Source of the DNA: Schauerella aestuarii
GTDB taxonomy: Bacteria; Pseudomonadota; Gammaproteobacteria; Burkholderiales; Burkholderiaceae_B
Direction: 5' to 3'
DNA: 64,000 bases
Assembly (NCBI RefSeq): GCF_009866805.1
Contig: NZ_SIZW01000040.1
Coordinates: forward strand, 186,001 to 250,000
The notes under the pieces are model-generated. The model saw only the letters and a program-made list of their open reading frames with translations. It was not told the origin of the DNA and did not search any database. Position numbers and translations under genes: made by a program. This document shows positions 29,391 through 41,085 of the stretch, one piece after another. Position 1 is the stretch's first letter; every line of letters starts with the position of its first letter.

Positions 29391-29471
29391 TCCGGATATC
29401 GCAGGCACGTGCCTGGCAGACGCTGCCATTGACCTGCCAAGCGCAGCGCGGCGTCGTCACAGACGACCAGC

Positions 29472-29509
29472 AAAAAAATAACCCGGCACCGTGAGGTGAC
29501 CGGGTTATT
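29472..29509 (-). terminator. Strong intrinsic terminator of the secDF operon
   Basis: A perfect 10-bp stem, AATAACCCGG (29477-29486) with CCGGGTTATT (29500-29509), with a further CACC/GGTG pair in the loop and a run of T on the minus strand. It lies between the convergent PAP2 gene and secF and could also act for the plus strand. Confidence 0.9.
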
Positions 29510-29555
29510 TCATGCTGATCGTGGAAGCAGAGCGGCCCCTCAGGGCCATCCCCGC

Positions 29556-30485
29556 TCAAGCGACTTCGACGTTGTCTTTCTTGACGGGCTTGACCATATC
29601 TTCGCGCTTCACACCCATCCACATGGCGAGTGCGGCGGCCACGAACACCGACGAGTAGATGCCGAACCAGATACCGATCAACAGCGCCAGCGCAAAGTAA
29701 TGCAGCGATGGGCCACCGAAGATCAACATCGAGCCCACCATCAGCGTGGTCGAGCCGTGGGTGATGATGGTGCGCGAGATCGTTTGCGTGATGGCGCTGT
29801 TGATCACTTCGGTGGTGTCGGCCTTGCGGTACTTGCGGAAGTTTTCACGGATCCGATCCATGATAACGACCGACTCGTTGACCGAGTAGCCAAGCACCGC
29901 GAGCACCCCCGCGAGCACGGGAAGCGAGAACTCCCATTGGAAGAACGCGAAGAAGCCGAGGATGATCACCACATCGTGAAGGTTGGCGATCACCCCGGCC
30001 ACGGCGAATTTCCATTCGAATCGTATGCCGAGGTAGACCATGATGCCGATCACCACCACGATGAGCGCCATGAGGCCGTTGTGCACGAGCTCCTCGCCAA
30101 CCTGCGGGCCCACGAACTCGACCCGGCGCAGTTCTACATCGGGGCTCACTTCCTTCAGGCCCTTCAGCACGACTTCGCTCTGCGCGGCCGAGGTTTGACC
30201 CTCGCCCAAGGGCAAACGAATCATGACGTCGCGCGAGGTGCCGAAGTTGGCGACCTGGAAGTCGGTGTAGCCGAGCTTGGTGACGGCGCCGCGAACCGTT
30301 TCGAGCTGCACGGCCTGCGGATAGTTGACTTCCATCAACGTGCCGCCGGTGAACTCGATCGACAGATGAAAGCCGCGCACGATGATGAAGAACACCGCCA
30401 GGACGAAGGTAATCAAACTGATGGCGTTCAGCACCAATGCATGGCGCATGAACGGGATGGTGCGGTGGATTCGGAAGAATTCCAT
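29556..30485 (-). CDS. secF: Protein translocase subunit SecF
   Basis: 309 residues, six membrane helices with a periplasmic P4 domain after the first. Motifs include GFHLSIEFTGGTLMEV, YSVNESVVIMDRIREN and SRTIITHGSTTLMV. It pairs with SecD to use the proton gradient for late steps of Sec export. It is 25 bp downstream of secD. Confidence 0.97.
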   Translation of the reverse strand: MEFFRIHRTIPFMRHALVLNAISLITFVLAVFFIIVRGFHLSIEFTGGTLMEVNYPQAVQLETVRGAVTKLGYTDFQVANFGTSRDVMIRLPLGEGQTSAAQSEVVLKGLKEVSPDVELRRVEFVGPQVGEELVHNGLMALIVVVIGIMVYLGIRFEWKFAVAGVIANLHDVVIILGFFAFFQWEFSLPVLAGVLAVLGYSVNESVVIMDRIRENFRKYRKADTTEVINSAITQTISRTIITHGSTTLMVGSMLIFGGPSLHYFALALLIGIWFGIYSSVFVAAALAMWMGVKREDMVKPVKKDNVEVA

Positions 30486-30510
30486 GTGACTGAGACGCCT
30501 GTATTCGTGC

Positions 30511-32391
30511 TTAGTTTTGCTTGGGTTTCCAGACTTCGCCGATCGAGATCGAGGCGAGCTTGCGCTTGCGGCCGTACCAGAGGTTGGCCAGGGCGCGCAC
30601 GCCGACCACCGAGGTGAACATCGACGTCAGAATACCCAGGCAGTGAACGACGGCAAAGCCGCGAACCGGACCCGAACCGAATGCCAACAGGGCCAGGCCG
30701 ACGATCAGCGTGGTCAGGTTGGAGTCGAGAATGGTGCCCCACGCGCGTTCGAAACCGTGATGGATGGCCTGTTGCGGCGAGGCGCCGTTACGCAACTCTT
30801 CGCGGATCCGTTCGTTGATGAGCACGTTGGCGTCGATCGCCATCCCCAGCGTGAGCGCGATGGCCGCGATGCCGGGCAGGGTGAGCGTGGCCTGCAGCAT
30901 CGAGAGCAATGCCAGCAGCAGCAACACGTTGAACGCCAGACCGAGCGTCGAGAAGATCCCGAACAACTGGTAGTAGACGATCATGAAGATCGCGATGGCC
31001 AGGAAGCCGTACAGCGTGGAGTTGAACCCCTTGCTGATGTTGTCGGCACCCAGGCTGGGGCCGATCGTGCGTTCTTCGATGATCGACATCGGCGCGGCCA
31101 GCGAACCGGCGCGCAGGAGCAGGGCGGTATCGGCGGCTTCTTCGGCGCTCATGCTGCCGGAGATCTGCACTTGTCCACCGGCGATTTCGCTGCGGATGAC
31201 CGGCGCCGTGACCACTTCGCCACGGCCGTTCTCGAACAGCAGGATGGCCATGCGGTTGCCGACGTTGTCGCGCGTGGTGTCGCGGAAGATCCGCGCGCCT
31301 TGCGAGTCGAGCGTCAGATGCACGGCGGCCTGTTGGGTCTGGCCGTCGCGGCCCGGCTGCGCGTCCTGCAGGTTTTCACCCGTGAGCACCACCTGGCGGC
31401 GCACCAGAATCGGGCGGCCGTCGCGATCGTTGTAGCGTTCCAGACCGAACGGCACGGTATTGGACATGAGCGCGCTTTGCGCGGCCGGCGAATCGTCGAC
31501 CATGCGGATTTCGAGCGTGGCCGTGCGGCCCAGCAACTCTTTGGCCTTGGCGACGTCTTGCACGCCCGGCAACTGCACCACGATCCGGTCGGTGCCTTGC
31601 TGCTGAATCACCGGTTCGGCCACGCCGAGTTCGTTGATCCGGTTGTGCAGCGTGCTGATGTTTTGCTTGAGGGCGCTTTCCTGCACGCGCGTGACGGCGG
31701 CGGCGTTCATCGTGCCCACGAGCTGCGGGCGGTTGCCGTCGGCGCGCGTGGTGAATTCGAGATCGGGTTGGCGTGCGCGCACGGCGGAAATGGCGCGGTC
31801 GCGCGCATCTTCGGCGTTGAACGTCGCCACCACGCTGTCGCCATCGCGCTCGACGCTGCGGGCATCGATGTTTTGCTGGCGCAAGGTGGTGCGCATGTCG
31901 GAGGCGAGCGAATCGTAGCGGCCGGTCAGGGCGCCGCGCATATCCACTTGCAGCAGGAAGTGCACCCCGCCGCGCAAATCGAGGCCCAGATACATCGGTT
32001 TGGGCTCGAACCACCCCAGCGTGCGCATCCACGGCGGCGAGGCCGGCAGCAGGTTCAGGGCGATCGTGTATTGCGGGTCGTCAGGGATGGTATTGAGCTG
32101 TTTGTCCAACAGGTCGCGCGCGCGCAACTGTGCATCGTTGGAGTTGAAACGCGCCCGGATCGTGCCTTGGGTGCCGTTTTGCTCGTAATACACACCATCG
32201 GCCGGCGTTTGGGCCGCGTTGAGGATTTGCTCGACGCGATCTAACAACGATTGGTCGACCTTGACCGTGGCCTTGGCGCTGGACACTTGCACCGCCGGCG
32301 TTTCGCCGTAGAAATTGGGCAACGTGTAGAGCAGACCGATGACGACCGCGACCAGGACCGTGATGTACTTCCAGAGGGGATAGCGGTTCAT
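30511..32391 (-). CDS. secD: Protein translocase subunit SecD
   Basis: 626 residues: first helix near the N-terminus, a large periplasmic P1 domain (LGLDLRGGVHFLLQVD marks its start), then five helices with ANVLINERIREELRNG, typical of the RND-like family. It forms an inner-membrane complex with SecF and YajC. A hairpin lies in the 72-bp gap from yajC. Confidence 0.97.
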   Translation of the reverse strand: MNRYPLWKYITVLVAVVIGLLYTLPNFYGETPAVQVSSAKATVKVDQSLLDRVEQILNAAQTPADGVYYEQNGTQGTIRARFNSNDAQLRARDLLDKQLNTIPDDPQYTIALNLLPASPPWMRTLGWFEPKPMYLGLDLRGGVHFLLQVDMRGALTGRYDSLASDMRTTLRQQNIDARSVERDGDSVVATFNAEDARDRAISAVRARQPDLEFTTRADGNRPQLVGTMNAAAVTRVQESALKQNISTLHNRINELGVAEPVIQQQGTDRIVVQLPGVQDVAKAKELLGRTATLEIRMVDDSPAAQSALMSNTVPFGLERYNDRDGRPILVRRQVVLTGENLQDAQPGRDGQTQQAAVHLTLDSQGARIFRDTTRDNVGNRMAILLFENGRGEVVTAPVIRSEIAGGQVQISGSMSAEEAADTALLLRAGSLAAPMSIIEERTIGPSLGADNISKGFNSTLYGFLAIAIFMIVYYQLFGIFSTLGLAFNVLLLLALLSMLQATLTLPGIAAIALTLGMAIDANVLINERIREELRNGASPQQAIHHGFERAWGTILDSNLTTLIVGLALLAFGSGPVRGFAVVHCLGILTSMFTSVVGVRALANLWYGRKRKLASISIGEVWKPKQN

Positions 32392-32428
32392 TGACGGCAG
32401 GAAAAAAGAGAACGGAAGGGAAACGAAG

Positions 32429-32454
32429 AAACACCCCGGACGACCGGGGTGTTT
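32429..32454 (-). terminator. Hairpin between yajC and secD (terminator or attenuator)
   Basis: A perfect 11-bp stem, AAACACCCCGG (32429-32439) and CCGGGGTGTTT (32444-32454), with a 4-nt loop. On the minus strand it is followed by a pyrimidine-rich stretch with only short T runs, so termination may be partial and would set the yajC to secDF ratio. Confidence 0.65.
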
Positions 32455-32463
32455 AATGGACGC

Positions 32464-32811
32464 TTACAGGGCCTTGATGGTTCCCTTGGGCAACACTTGC
32501 GTGACCGAGGCTTTTTGAATCAGCACTTCGACGGGCTTGTCGGCCAATTGCGACACTTCGACTGTGACGAAGGCGTCGGCCACGTTGGTGACACGACCCA
32601 GCATGCCGCCGGAGGTAGCGACTTCGTCGCCTTTGGTCAGCGCAGCCAGCAGGTTGCGGTGCTCTTTCTGACGCTTCATCTGCGGACGAATCATCAGGAA
32701 GTACAGAATCACGAACATCAGCACGATGGGCAGCATGCCCATCAACGCGCTGCCTTCGGCAGCGGGGGCGGCTTGCGCCAGTACGACGCCGAGGGTGTCG
32801 ATGGTCAACAT
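32464..32811 (-). CDS. yajC: Preprotein translocase subunit YajC
   Basis: 115 residues: one membrane helix (LPIVLMFVILYFLMIRPQMKR) and a small cytosolic domain (HRNLLAALTKGDEVATSGGMLGRV). AGGAG precedes the ATG. It is an accessory of the SecDF complex. The order tgt, yajC, secD, secF matches many proteobacteria. Confidence 0.96.
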   Translation of the reverse strand: MLTIDTLGVVLAQAAPAAEGSALMGMLPIVLMFVILYFLMIRPQMKRQKEHRNLLAALTKGDEVATSGGMLGRVTNVADAFVTVEVSQLADKPVEVLIQKASVTQVLPKGTIKAL

Positions 32812-33016
32812 GGGTAAATCTCCTAGATGGTTTCTAGCGTTGCTTTATTAGCCGCTTGAGGCCGCTCGCGAGCGCTAAGCTTCAAGCGGGGTCAACCGGG
32901 TATTGTAGCGATGTTGGTCATTCGCGACGCAGCCGGATGGTTTTGAGCCGCGACACGGCGTTTTTCGGGGGCGATACCTGCACATCCGACGGCGGTCGAT
33001 GACGGGCCTACGCCCG

Positions 33017-35238
<2,222 letters not shown>

Positions 35239-35372
35239 AACGGCGGGCTTGCGGGCGGTTTGTGTCGCGGCATTGTAGTGCGGTGGCGCGTCGCCCGCGC
35301 GTAATTCGGCAACCCGGCTGCCGCGAGGTTTTGTATGCTTACCGCTTTTCGCACCTCACACATCGGGCAAGC

Positions 35373-36875
35373 ATGACGGGCAGCACAGGTAGATTTCGGC
35401 GCACGCTTCTCGCGGGCGCCACGGCACTCGTCGTGTTCGGCGCCGGCACATCCCCCGGCGCGGCACAGACGGCCGTGCCCGCAGTGGCCGTCAAACCCAC
35501 GCTGCCGGCAGCGCAAAGCGTGAGCAGTCTGCCGCCGCCGTTGGCCGATCTCTACCGCAAGAGCCAACTCCCGGAAGACGCGTTGTCGCTGGTGGTGCAG
35601 GAGCTCGATGGCCCCCGGCTGATGAGCATCAACGGCGCCGTGCCGCGCAACCCCGCTTCAGTGATGAAGCTGGTGACCACTTGGGCGGCCTTGTCCGAAC
35701 TGGGGCCCATTTACACCTGGCGCACGGCGTTCATGGCCGATCCGGGTGCCCGGGTCGACGCGCAGGGCCGCCTGCCCGGCGTGCTGTACTTGCGCGCCGG
35801 CGGCGATCCGCAACTGATGTTCGAAGATTTGTGGGATCTGCTGCGCGAGCTGCGGCTGCGCGGCGTAAAGCAAATCAAGGATCTTGTGATCGATCGGAGC
35901 ATTTTCGGACCGGTGTCGGAAGATCCCGGTGCGTTCGATGGGGCGGGCGATCGTCCCTATAACGCCAGCCCGGATGCGCTGATGGTGGGCTTCGGTGCGA
36001 TGCGGCTGCTCTTCATGCCCGATGCGGTCAATCGCCAGTGGGTGCCCGTGATCGATCCGCCGGTACCCGGCATCCGCATCGAGGGCAGCGTGCAATGGAG
36101 TGACGCGGTATGCCCGGGGTCGCCCGTGGTGCGCACCGAGCCGCTGATTACCCAGCAAGGCGTCACCATCCGCATTTCGGGCACGGCCGCCGGATCCTGC
36201 GGCGAGTTCAGCCTTTATCGCCTGGTGCTCGATCAACAGGAACTCATGACGTCGACCTTCCGCATGCTGTGGAAGGAGCTCGGCGGCACATTTACCGGCA
36301 CGGTGAGAAATGGTCTGGTGCCGCCGGACGCGATCACGCTGGCGGTGCATGACTCGCCGCCGCTGGCGGACACGATTCGCGTCATCAATAAACGCAGCAA
36401 TAACGTGATGGCCCGTACGCTGCTGCTCACGCTGGGTGCCGAGCGAGGCACCCGGCCCGCCACCGTGGGGCCGAGCGGCGCCGTGGCGGCGCGGGTATTG
36501 GCCGATCAGGGCGTGCCGATGCCCGAACTGTCGATCGACAACGGTGCGGGGCTGTCGCGCGATGCCCGCGTGTCGGCCAACAGTCTGGCGGCGATGCTCG
36601 ACACCGCCTGGCGCTCGCCGCTCATGCCCGAATTCATGTCGTCGCTGGCCATTTCCGGTATTGACGGTACGATGCGGCGCCGCATGCGCAACGAGTCGAC
36701 GCAAGGCATGGCACATTTGAAGAGCGGGTCGCTGCGCGACGTGCGGGCCATCGCCGGTTATGTGCTGGGCGCCAGCGGCAAACGTTACGTGGTGGTGAGC
36801 GTGGTGAACCACGATCGCTCCGATGCCGTACGGGCGTTCGACGATGCCTTGATCAAGTGGCTCGCCGAACGTTGA
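35373..36875 (+). CDS. dacB: D-alanyl-D-alanine carboxypeptidase/endopeptidase (PBP4 family)
   Basis: 500 residues from the ATG at 35373. A signal peptide (RRTLLAGATALVVFGAGTSPGAA) directs it to the periplasm. The S13 serine peptidase motifs are present: S96-V-M-K99, the S-N-N motif (KRSNNVM) and K-S-G (HLKSGSLRD). It trims or cleaves peptidoglycan cross-links. It is monocistronic, in divergent orientation to queA. Confidence 0.95.
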   Translation: MTGSTGRFRRTLLAGATALVVFGAGTSPGAAQTAVPAVAVKPTLPAAQSVSSLPPPLADLYRKSQLPEDALSLVVQELDGPRLMSINGAVPRNPASVMKLVTTWAALSELGPIYTWRTAFMADPGARVDAQGRLPGVLYLRAGGDPQLMFEDLWDLLRELRLRGVKQIKDLVIDRSIFGPVSEDPGAFDGAGDRPYNASPDALMVGFGAMRLLFMPDAVNRQWVPVIDPPVPGIRIEGSVQWSDAVCPGSPVVRTEPLITQQGVTIRISGTAAGSCGEFSLYRLVLDQQELMTSTFRMLWKELGGTFTGTVRNGLVPPDAITLAVHDSPPLADTIRVINKRSNNVMARTLLLTLGAERGTRPATVGPSGAVAARVLADQGVPMPELSIDNGAGLSRDARVSANSLAAMLDTAWRSPLMPEFMSSLAISGIDGTMRRRMRNESTQGMAHLKSGSLRDVRAIAGYVLGASGKRYVVVSVVNHDRSDAVRAFDDALIKWLAER

Positions 36876-36890
36876 TCGGCTCGAGGGCGA

Positions 36891-36954
36891 CGATCCGTGC
36901 CGCAAGTGCGCCGATCCGTGTCTCGAGTGCGGGCGATCCGTGCTTTAGTGCGAA
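36891..36954. repeat. Three imperfect tandem repeats of about 21 bp between dacB and upp
   Basis: Units begin CGATCCGTG at 36891, 36912 and 36934, each followed after 3-4 bp by an AGTGCG. A partial GATCGG follows at 36955. Non-coding; just downstream of the dacB stop. Confidence 0.7.
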
Positions 36955-37008
36955 GATCGGTTTCTGTTCATTCGGTTTTTATTTGTTTTCATCCTGGAGA
37001 TATCGCAC

Positions 37009-37647
37009 ATGGCCGTGCATGAAATCCGCCACCCGCTGATCCGCCACAAGCTGGGCATCATGCGTCGCGTGGACTTGAGCACCAAGAGCTTTCGCGAGTT
37101 GTCGCAGGAAGTCGCCGCCTTGCTGACCTACGAGGCGACCAAGGATATGGCGATGGCGCCGCATACCGTACAAGGGTGGTGCGGTGAGGTTGCCGTCGAG
37201 AAGATCGCGGGCAAGAAAGTAACGGTGGTGCCCATTCTGCGTGCGGGCATCGGCATGCTCGACGGCGTGCTGAGCCTGATTCCGGGCGCCAAGGTCAGCG
37301 TGGTGGGCGTGGCCCGCAACGAGGAAACGCTGCAGGCGCACACGTACCTGGAACGCCTGGTCGGTGAAATCGATCAGCGTCTGGCGCTGATTGTGGATCC
37401 GATGCTGGCGACCGGGGGCTCGATGGTCGCCACCATCGATATGTTGAAGAAAGCAGGTTGCCGCGAAATTCGCGCGCTGGTGCTGGTGGCCGCGCCCGTG
37501 GGGATCGAAGCGGTGCTCGCCAAGCACCCCGATGTCGAGATCTACACGGCCTCGATCGACGATGGTCTGAACGAACACGGCTACATCATGCCGGGGCTGG
37601 GCGACGCCGGCGATCGGATCTTCGGCACGAAGCAAAAGACGGAGTAG
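37009..37647 (+). CDS. upp: Uracil phosphoribosyltransferase
   Basis: 212 residues. It makes UMP from uracil and PRPP. The PRPP loop reads [17 protein letters not shown], and the uracil-binding C-terminus has [19 protein letters not shown] site precedes the ATG at 37009. No uracil permease (uraA) gene is adjacent. Confidence 0.97.
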   Translation: MAVHEIRHPLIRHKLGIMRRVDLSTKSFRELSQEVAALLTYEATKDMAMAPHTVQGWCGEVAVEKIAGKKVTVVPILRAGIGMLDGVLSLIPGAKVSVVGVARNEETLQAHTYLERLVGEIDQRLALIVDPMLATGGSMVATIDMLKKAGCREIRALVLVAAPVGIEAVLAKHPDVEIYTASIDDGLNEHGYIMPGLGDAGDRIFGTKQKTE

Positions 37648-37668
37648 CCGGCGCGTCGGAAAGGCAAA

Positions 37669-37694
37669 ATGACCCTGCATAAGGCCAGGGTCAT
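37669..37694. terminator. Hairpin after upp (possible terminator)
   Basis: A 9-bp perfect stem ATGACCCTG/CAGGGTCAT with an 8-nt loop between the convergent upp and cysG genes. No T-run follows on either strand, so it may be a transcript-end stabiliser rather than a true intrinsic terminator. Confidence 0.35.
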
Positions 37695-37778
37695 GCAGGG
37701 CCATTCGGGCGCCGGAGACGGGCTCGAACGTGCTTTTCCGCGCAATGCGTTGCGCGATGGTGCTGCATCGCTCGAACG

Positions 37779-39200
37779 CTACGGCGCAACCGTCGCCGCT
37801 GCGGCTTCCAGACCCACGCGTTCGCCGAACCAGTGCAGCGTGTCGGCCAGCGCCGCCACCTCGCCCACGATCAGCAGCGCCGGCGATTTGATGGCGTGGG
37901 CGCGGGCCCGTTCGGGCAAATCCGCAAGCCGGCCGCGCAGTACGCGCTGCTCGGGCCGGCTGCCGTTTTCCACCAGGGCGAAGGGCGTGTCGGCCGATTT
38001 TCCGTGCGCCAGCATCTTGGCGGTCAGGTTATCCAACTGCCCCACACCCATATAAAACGTAAGCGTTTGATTGGCCCGCGCCAGCGCCGGCCAGTCGATG
38101 CTGTCGCTGTCGTCCCGGCAATGGGCGGTGATCAACGATAGCGACTGTGCGTGTTCGCGATGCGTGAGCGGAATGCCCGCGTAGGCGCCACAGGCCAGCG
38201 CCGCCGTAATGCCCGGCACAACTTCGAAACGGATGCCATGCGCCTGCAGGTATTCGAGCTCTTCGCCGCCGCGTCCGAACACAAAAGCGTCTCCGCCTTT
38301 CAGACGCACGACCCGCTTGCCGGCTGAGGCGTGCTCGACCAGCAGCGCGTGAATCCGGGCCTGGGTGGCATGGTGGTTTTCGCCCGGTTGCTTGCCGACG
38401 TCGATACGGTCGGCATCGCGGCGGGCGAGCGACATGATCTCGGCGCTGACCAGGCGGTCATACAGGATCACATCGGCTTCATTCAGGGCGCGCAGCGCTT
38501 TGAGCGTCAAGAGGCCGGGGTCGCCGGGGCCGGCGCCTACCAGCACGACCGAACCCACGCGCGCCGGTTGCGGCCGGTCCAGTTCGGCATCCAGTGCTGC
38601 GGCTGCCTCGTCTGGCCGTGCCTGCCGCAGCAGCGCCGCTACCGGACCGTCCAGCAGCCAGTCGTAGAACGCGCGCCGGGCGCCCAAATCGGGGCGCCGC
38701 GCGCGGATCTGCGGGCGATATTGCGCGGCCAGCCTGGCCAGCGGCCCCAGGGTGTGGTCGAAGAGCGACTCGATGCGCTCGCGCATACGGCGCGCGAGCA
38801 CGGGTGCCACACCGCTGGAGGAGATCGCGACGATCAAGGGTGAGCGGTCGACGATCGACGGTACCTGAAAGGAGGAAAGCGCGGGATCGTCCACCACGTT
38901 GGACAGAATATGCCGGGCCGACGCCGCGTCGGCGGCGGCTCGATTGACTTCGCGGTCGTCGGTGGCGGCGATTACCAGCCATTTGTCGATCACCCACTCA
39001 GGCGAAAACGTGCCTTCGATACAGGATATCCGTCCGGTATCGCGCAGATGCTGCAATTCCGGCGACAACACGGGCGCGCCGACGGTGACGCGCGCACTGG
39101 CCTCGAGCAAGGCCTGCGCCTTGCGGGTAGCGACCTCGCCGCCGCCGACGACCAGCACGTCGCGCTGGGCCAGATCGGCAAATATCGGAAAAAGCATCAT
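37779..39200 (-). CDS. cysG: Siroheme synthase CysG
   Basis: 473 residues from the ATG at 39200. The N-terminal NAD-binding dehydrogenase/ferrochelatase part ([22 protein letters not shown]) is followed by the uroporphyrinogen III methyltransferase domain ([44 protein letters not shown]). It makes siroheme for sulfite and nitrite reductases. No reductase gene is beside it in the window. Confidence 0.96.
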   Translation of the reverse strand: MMLFPIFADLAQRDVLVVGGGEVATRKAQALLEASARVTVGAPVLSPELQHLRDTGRISCIEGTFSPEWVIDKWLVIAATDDREVNRAAADAASARHILSNVVDDPALSSFQVPSIVDRSPLIVAISSSGVAPVLARRMRERIESLFDHTLGPLARLAAQYRPQIRARRPDLGARRAFYDWLLDGPVAALLRQARPDEAAAALDAELDRPQPARVGSVVLVGAGPGDPGLLTLKALRALNEADVILYDRLVSAEIMSLARRDADRIDVGKQPGENHHATQARIHALLVEHASAGKRVVRLKGGDAFVFGRGGEELEYLQAHGIRFEVVPGITAALACGAYAGIPLTHREHAQSLSLITAHCRDDSDSIDWPALARANQTLTFYMGVGQLDNLTAKMLAHGKSADTPFALVENGSRPEQRVLRGRLADLPERARAHAIKSPALLIVGEVAALADTLHWFGERVGLEAAAATVAP

Positions 39201-39458
39201 AGGAAAGAGGGGGTCATTGAACGCACGGGACCAGGGCGTGGTCCCAGACAGCATATCTCGTTCGATTCTAGGGAGTTACGGTGCGGAAGCGAACGAAGAT
39301 GTGGGCATGTCCATATCGCTAATGGTTATATCGATTGCAGGTTTCAATCGCTTTCGACAATGTGGCCGGGTGCGCGCGCGGGGCGCGGCCTGCGTGTAGT
39401 ATCGAATGCGCCGAGGGGCGGGACGCGGCGTCCCGGCTCGGCTTTCTTTGGAGTGAAC

Positions 39459-40199
39459 ATGGTTCGCTGTGTCAAAAAATATGCGGCGGTCGCCCTGACC
39501 GCTTGCGCAGGCATGTTGTCGTGGGGTTCGGTGCAGGCTGCCGTCTGCGACGCCAAATTCATGCACGATGGCGGGTTCGTGCAATTTTCCGGCTCGGGCA
39601 ATCTCAAGCTCGGTGCCGATCTGAACTTCTCCGAAGTCAGCAAGAGTTCGGCCACCACCTGCCGCGCCCGCGTGCAGGGCACGGCCTCGTTTTCATATGC
39701 CGGCTTGCCGCCTTCGGCGTCCAAGCTCGATTACCTGATGACGGTGAAGGGCGGTCAAGCCAGCTTCGTCAAGTACGACAGCGCCGGTGAAAGGCCCGGC
39801 GACCCCGGCAGCTTCGATCTGCGCATGCTGGGTCTGTTTGGTTATGAGCAGCCCATCACGGCGCCCGGTCAGAAGTTTCCCGGCACGACATTCCGCTTGA
39901 AATTCGGCAAGGACGCGCCGGTGGGCGGTTCGCCCGCGACGACGATTCGCATCGGCGAAAAAACCGTCGGTCAGCGCGCCAGCATCGCGACCGCGTTGGG
40001 TCAGCAATCATGCTGGCCAGTGAGCTATGACCGCGACAGCGATCCCACGCAAGCCACCTTCAATGGCCTCACGTTGCCCATCCCTGGCACGAAGTCGCGC
40101 GTGACCGATTGGTACTGCCCGAACGCCAATCTGGTGATGAAGCAAGAGATCAATCAGCAAGGGAGCGTGTCGAAGGTGGAAATCACTCAGATCAGGTAG
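39459..40199 (+). CDS. Secreted four-cysteine protein of unknown function
   Basis: 246 residues from the ATG at 39459, with a GGAG ribosome site. A signal peptide (YAAVALTACAGMLSWGSVQA) ends near residue 27. The mature part is beta-rich and has exactly four Cys (30, 68, 185, 220), fitting two disulfides, with a Gly/Pro-rich centre. I recognise no family. Likely periplasmic or released. It is monocistronic; the 258 bp upstream show no gene. Confidence 0.75.
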   Translation: MVRCVKKYAAVALTACAGMLSWGSVQAAVCDAKFMHDGGFVQFSGSGNLKLGADLNFSEVSKSSATTCRARVQGTASFSYAGLPPSASKLDYLMTVKGGQASFVKYDSAGERPGDPGSFDLRMLGLFGYEQPITAPGQKFPGTTFRLKFGKDAPVGGSPATTIRIGEKTVGQRASIATALGQQSCWPVSYDRDSDPTQATFNGLTLPIPGTKSRVTDWYCPNANLVMKQEINQQGSVSKVEITQIR

Positions 40200-40286
40200 C
40201 AGACGGTATCGATTCCAGCGGCCCGAGTTGTTACAACCGCTGGTATCATCGGCTGACTGACATGCAGTTGTATAGGGAGAAAAACC

Positions 40287-40604
40287 ATGCGCAAGCCCCA
40301 CCTCGATGACGTTGATCGCGAAAATTTGTTGGACTCGGTCAAGGCCAGCCTGACCGACGCCGAAGCGCTGCTGCGAGAAGCCGCTTCCAGCACCGGCGAA
40401 AAGGCCGCCGAATTGCGCGAGCGCGCGATCATTTCGATCCGCCGCACCCGCGAAGCCATGTATGACGCGCAAGACGCCATGCTCGAACACGGCCGTCGCG
40501 CCGCGCGCGCCACGGATGACTATGTGCACGACAAGCCTTGGCAGGCGATTGCCGCCGCCGGCATCGGTGGGTTGCTGCTCGGCGTGCTGATCGCGCGTCG
40601 TTGA
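40287..40604 (+). CDS. DUF883 (ElaB/YqjD-like) membrane-anchored protein
   Basis: 105 residues. A long charged helix (DDVDRENLLDSVKASLTDAEALLREAASSTGEKAAELRERA) is followed by a C-terminal membrane segment (AAAGIGGLLLGVLIARR) with the conserved KPWQAIAAAG motif. E. coli YqjD/ElaB tether stationary-phase ribosomes to the inner membrane. AGGGAG precedes the ATG. First gene of a DUF883-YqjE-YqjK cassette. Confidence 0.92.
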   Translation: MRKPHLDDVDRENLLDSVKASLTDAEALLREAASSTGEKAAELRERAIISIRRTREAMYDAQDAMLEHGRRAARATDDYVHDKPWQAIAAAGIGGLLLGVLIARR

Positions 40605-40666
40605 TGAACGGGTGGCGCGGCCGGTTGCGGCTCGCGTCTGTCCCCCTCACGACGGGTTGATGGAAC

Positions 40667-41083
40667 ATGGGAATTCGCAAGTCTTTGATTGGCGTGGCTG
40701 CCGGGGTCGTTGGCCTCATTGGCACGCGCCTCGAATTGTTGGGCCTCGAAGCCGCCAACGAGAAAGCGCGGTTGCTGCGCTTGTTGGGCATGTCGTTCGC
40801 GGCATTGCTCTTTTTGACGCTGGCCGTGCTGGTGTTTTCGGTGCTGGTCTCGGTGTATTTCTGGCCTACCGAAAATCGCTATGTGGCGCTGGGCTTGTTG
40901 GCTGCCGTGTACGGCATATTGGGCGTGATCATGCTGGCCGCCGTGCGCCGTTCGCTCGTCTACGATCCCGTGCCGTTTGCAGCGACGTTGTCTGAATTGC
41001 AACGCGATGCCGAACTGTTGTCGCGCATCCGGGGCGCCGCCGAACACGATGATGAGCGTCGCGCTCAGGCACGGGAGTATTGA
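40667..41083 (+). CDS. YqjE-like phage-holin-superfamily membrane protein
   Basis: 138 residues with two membrane helices (LGMSFAALLFLTLAVLVFSVLVSVYF and YVALGLLAAVYGILGVIMLAAV) and the N-terminal amphipathic LELLGLEAANEKARLL. It belongs to the Phage_holin_3_6/DUF1469 family, which despite its name is a chromosomal partner of DUF883 genes. Its stop at 41083 is 2 bp before the next start. Confidence 0.9.
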   Translation: MGIRKSLIGVAAGVVGLIGTRLELLGLEAANEKARLLRLLGMSFAALLFLTLAVLVFSVLVSVYFWPTENRYVALGLLAAVYGILGVIMLAAVRRSLVYDPVPFAATLSELQRDAELLSRIRGAAEHDDERRAQAREY

Positions 41084-41085
41084 GC

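Noticed and set aside
30517-32244. Long plus-strand open frame opposite secD
   Set aside because: Antisense of a well-identified gene; no ribosome site, no recognisable motif.
40667-41083. 'Phage holin' gene as a sign of a prophage
   Set aside because: This family is a chromosomal YqjE-like partner of DUF883 genes; no other phage gene is nearby.
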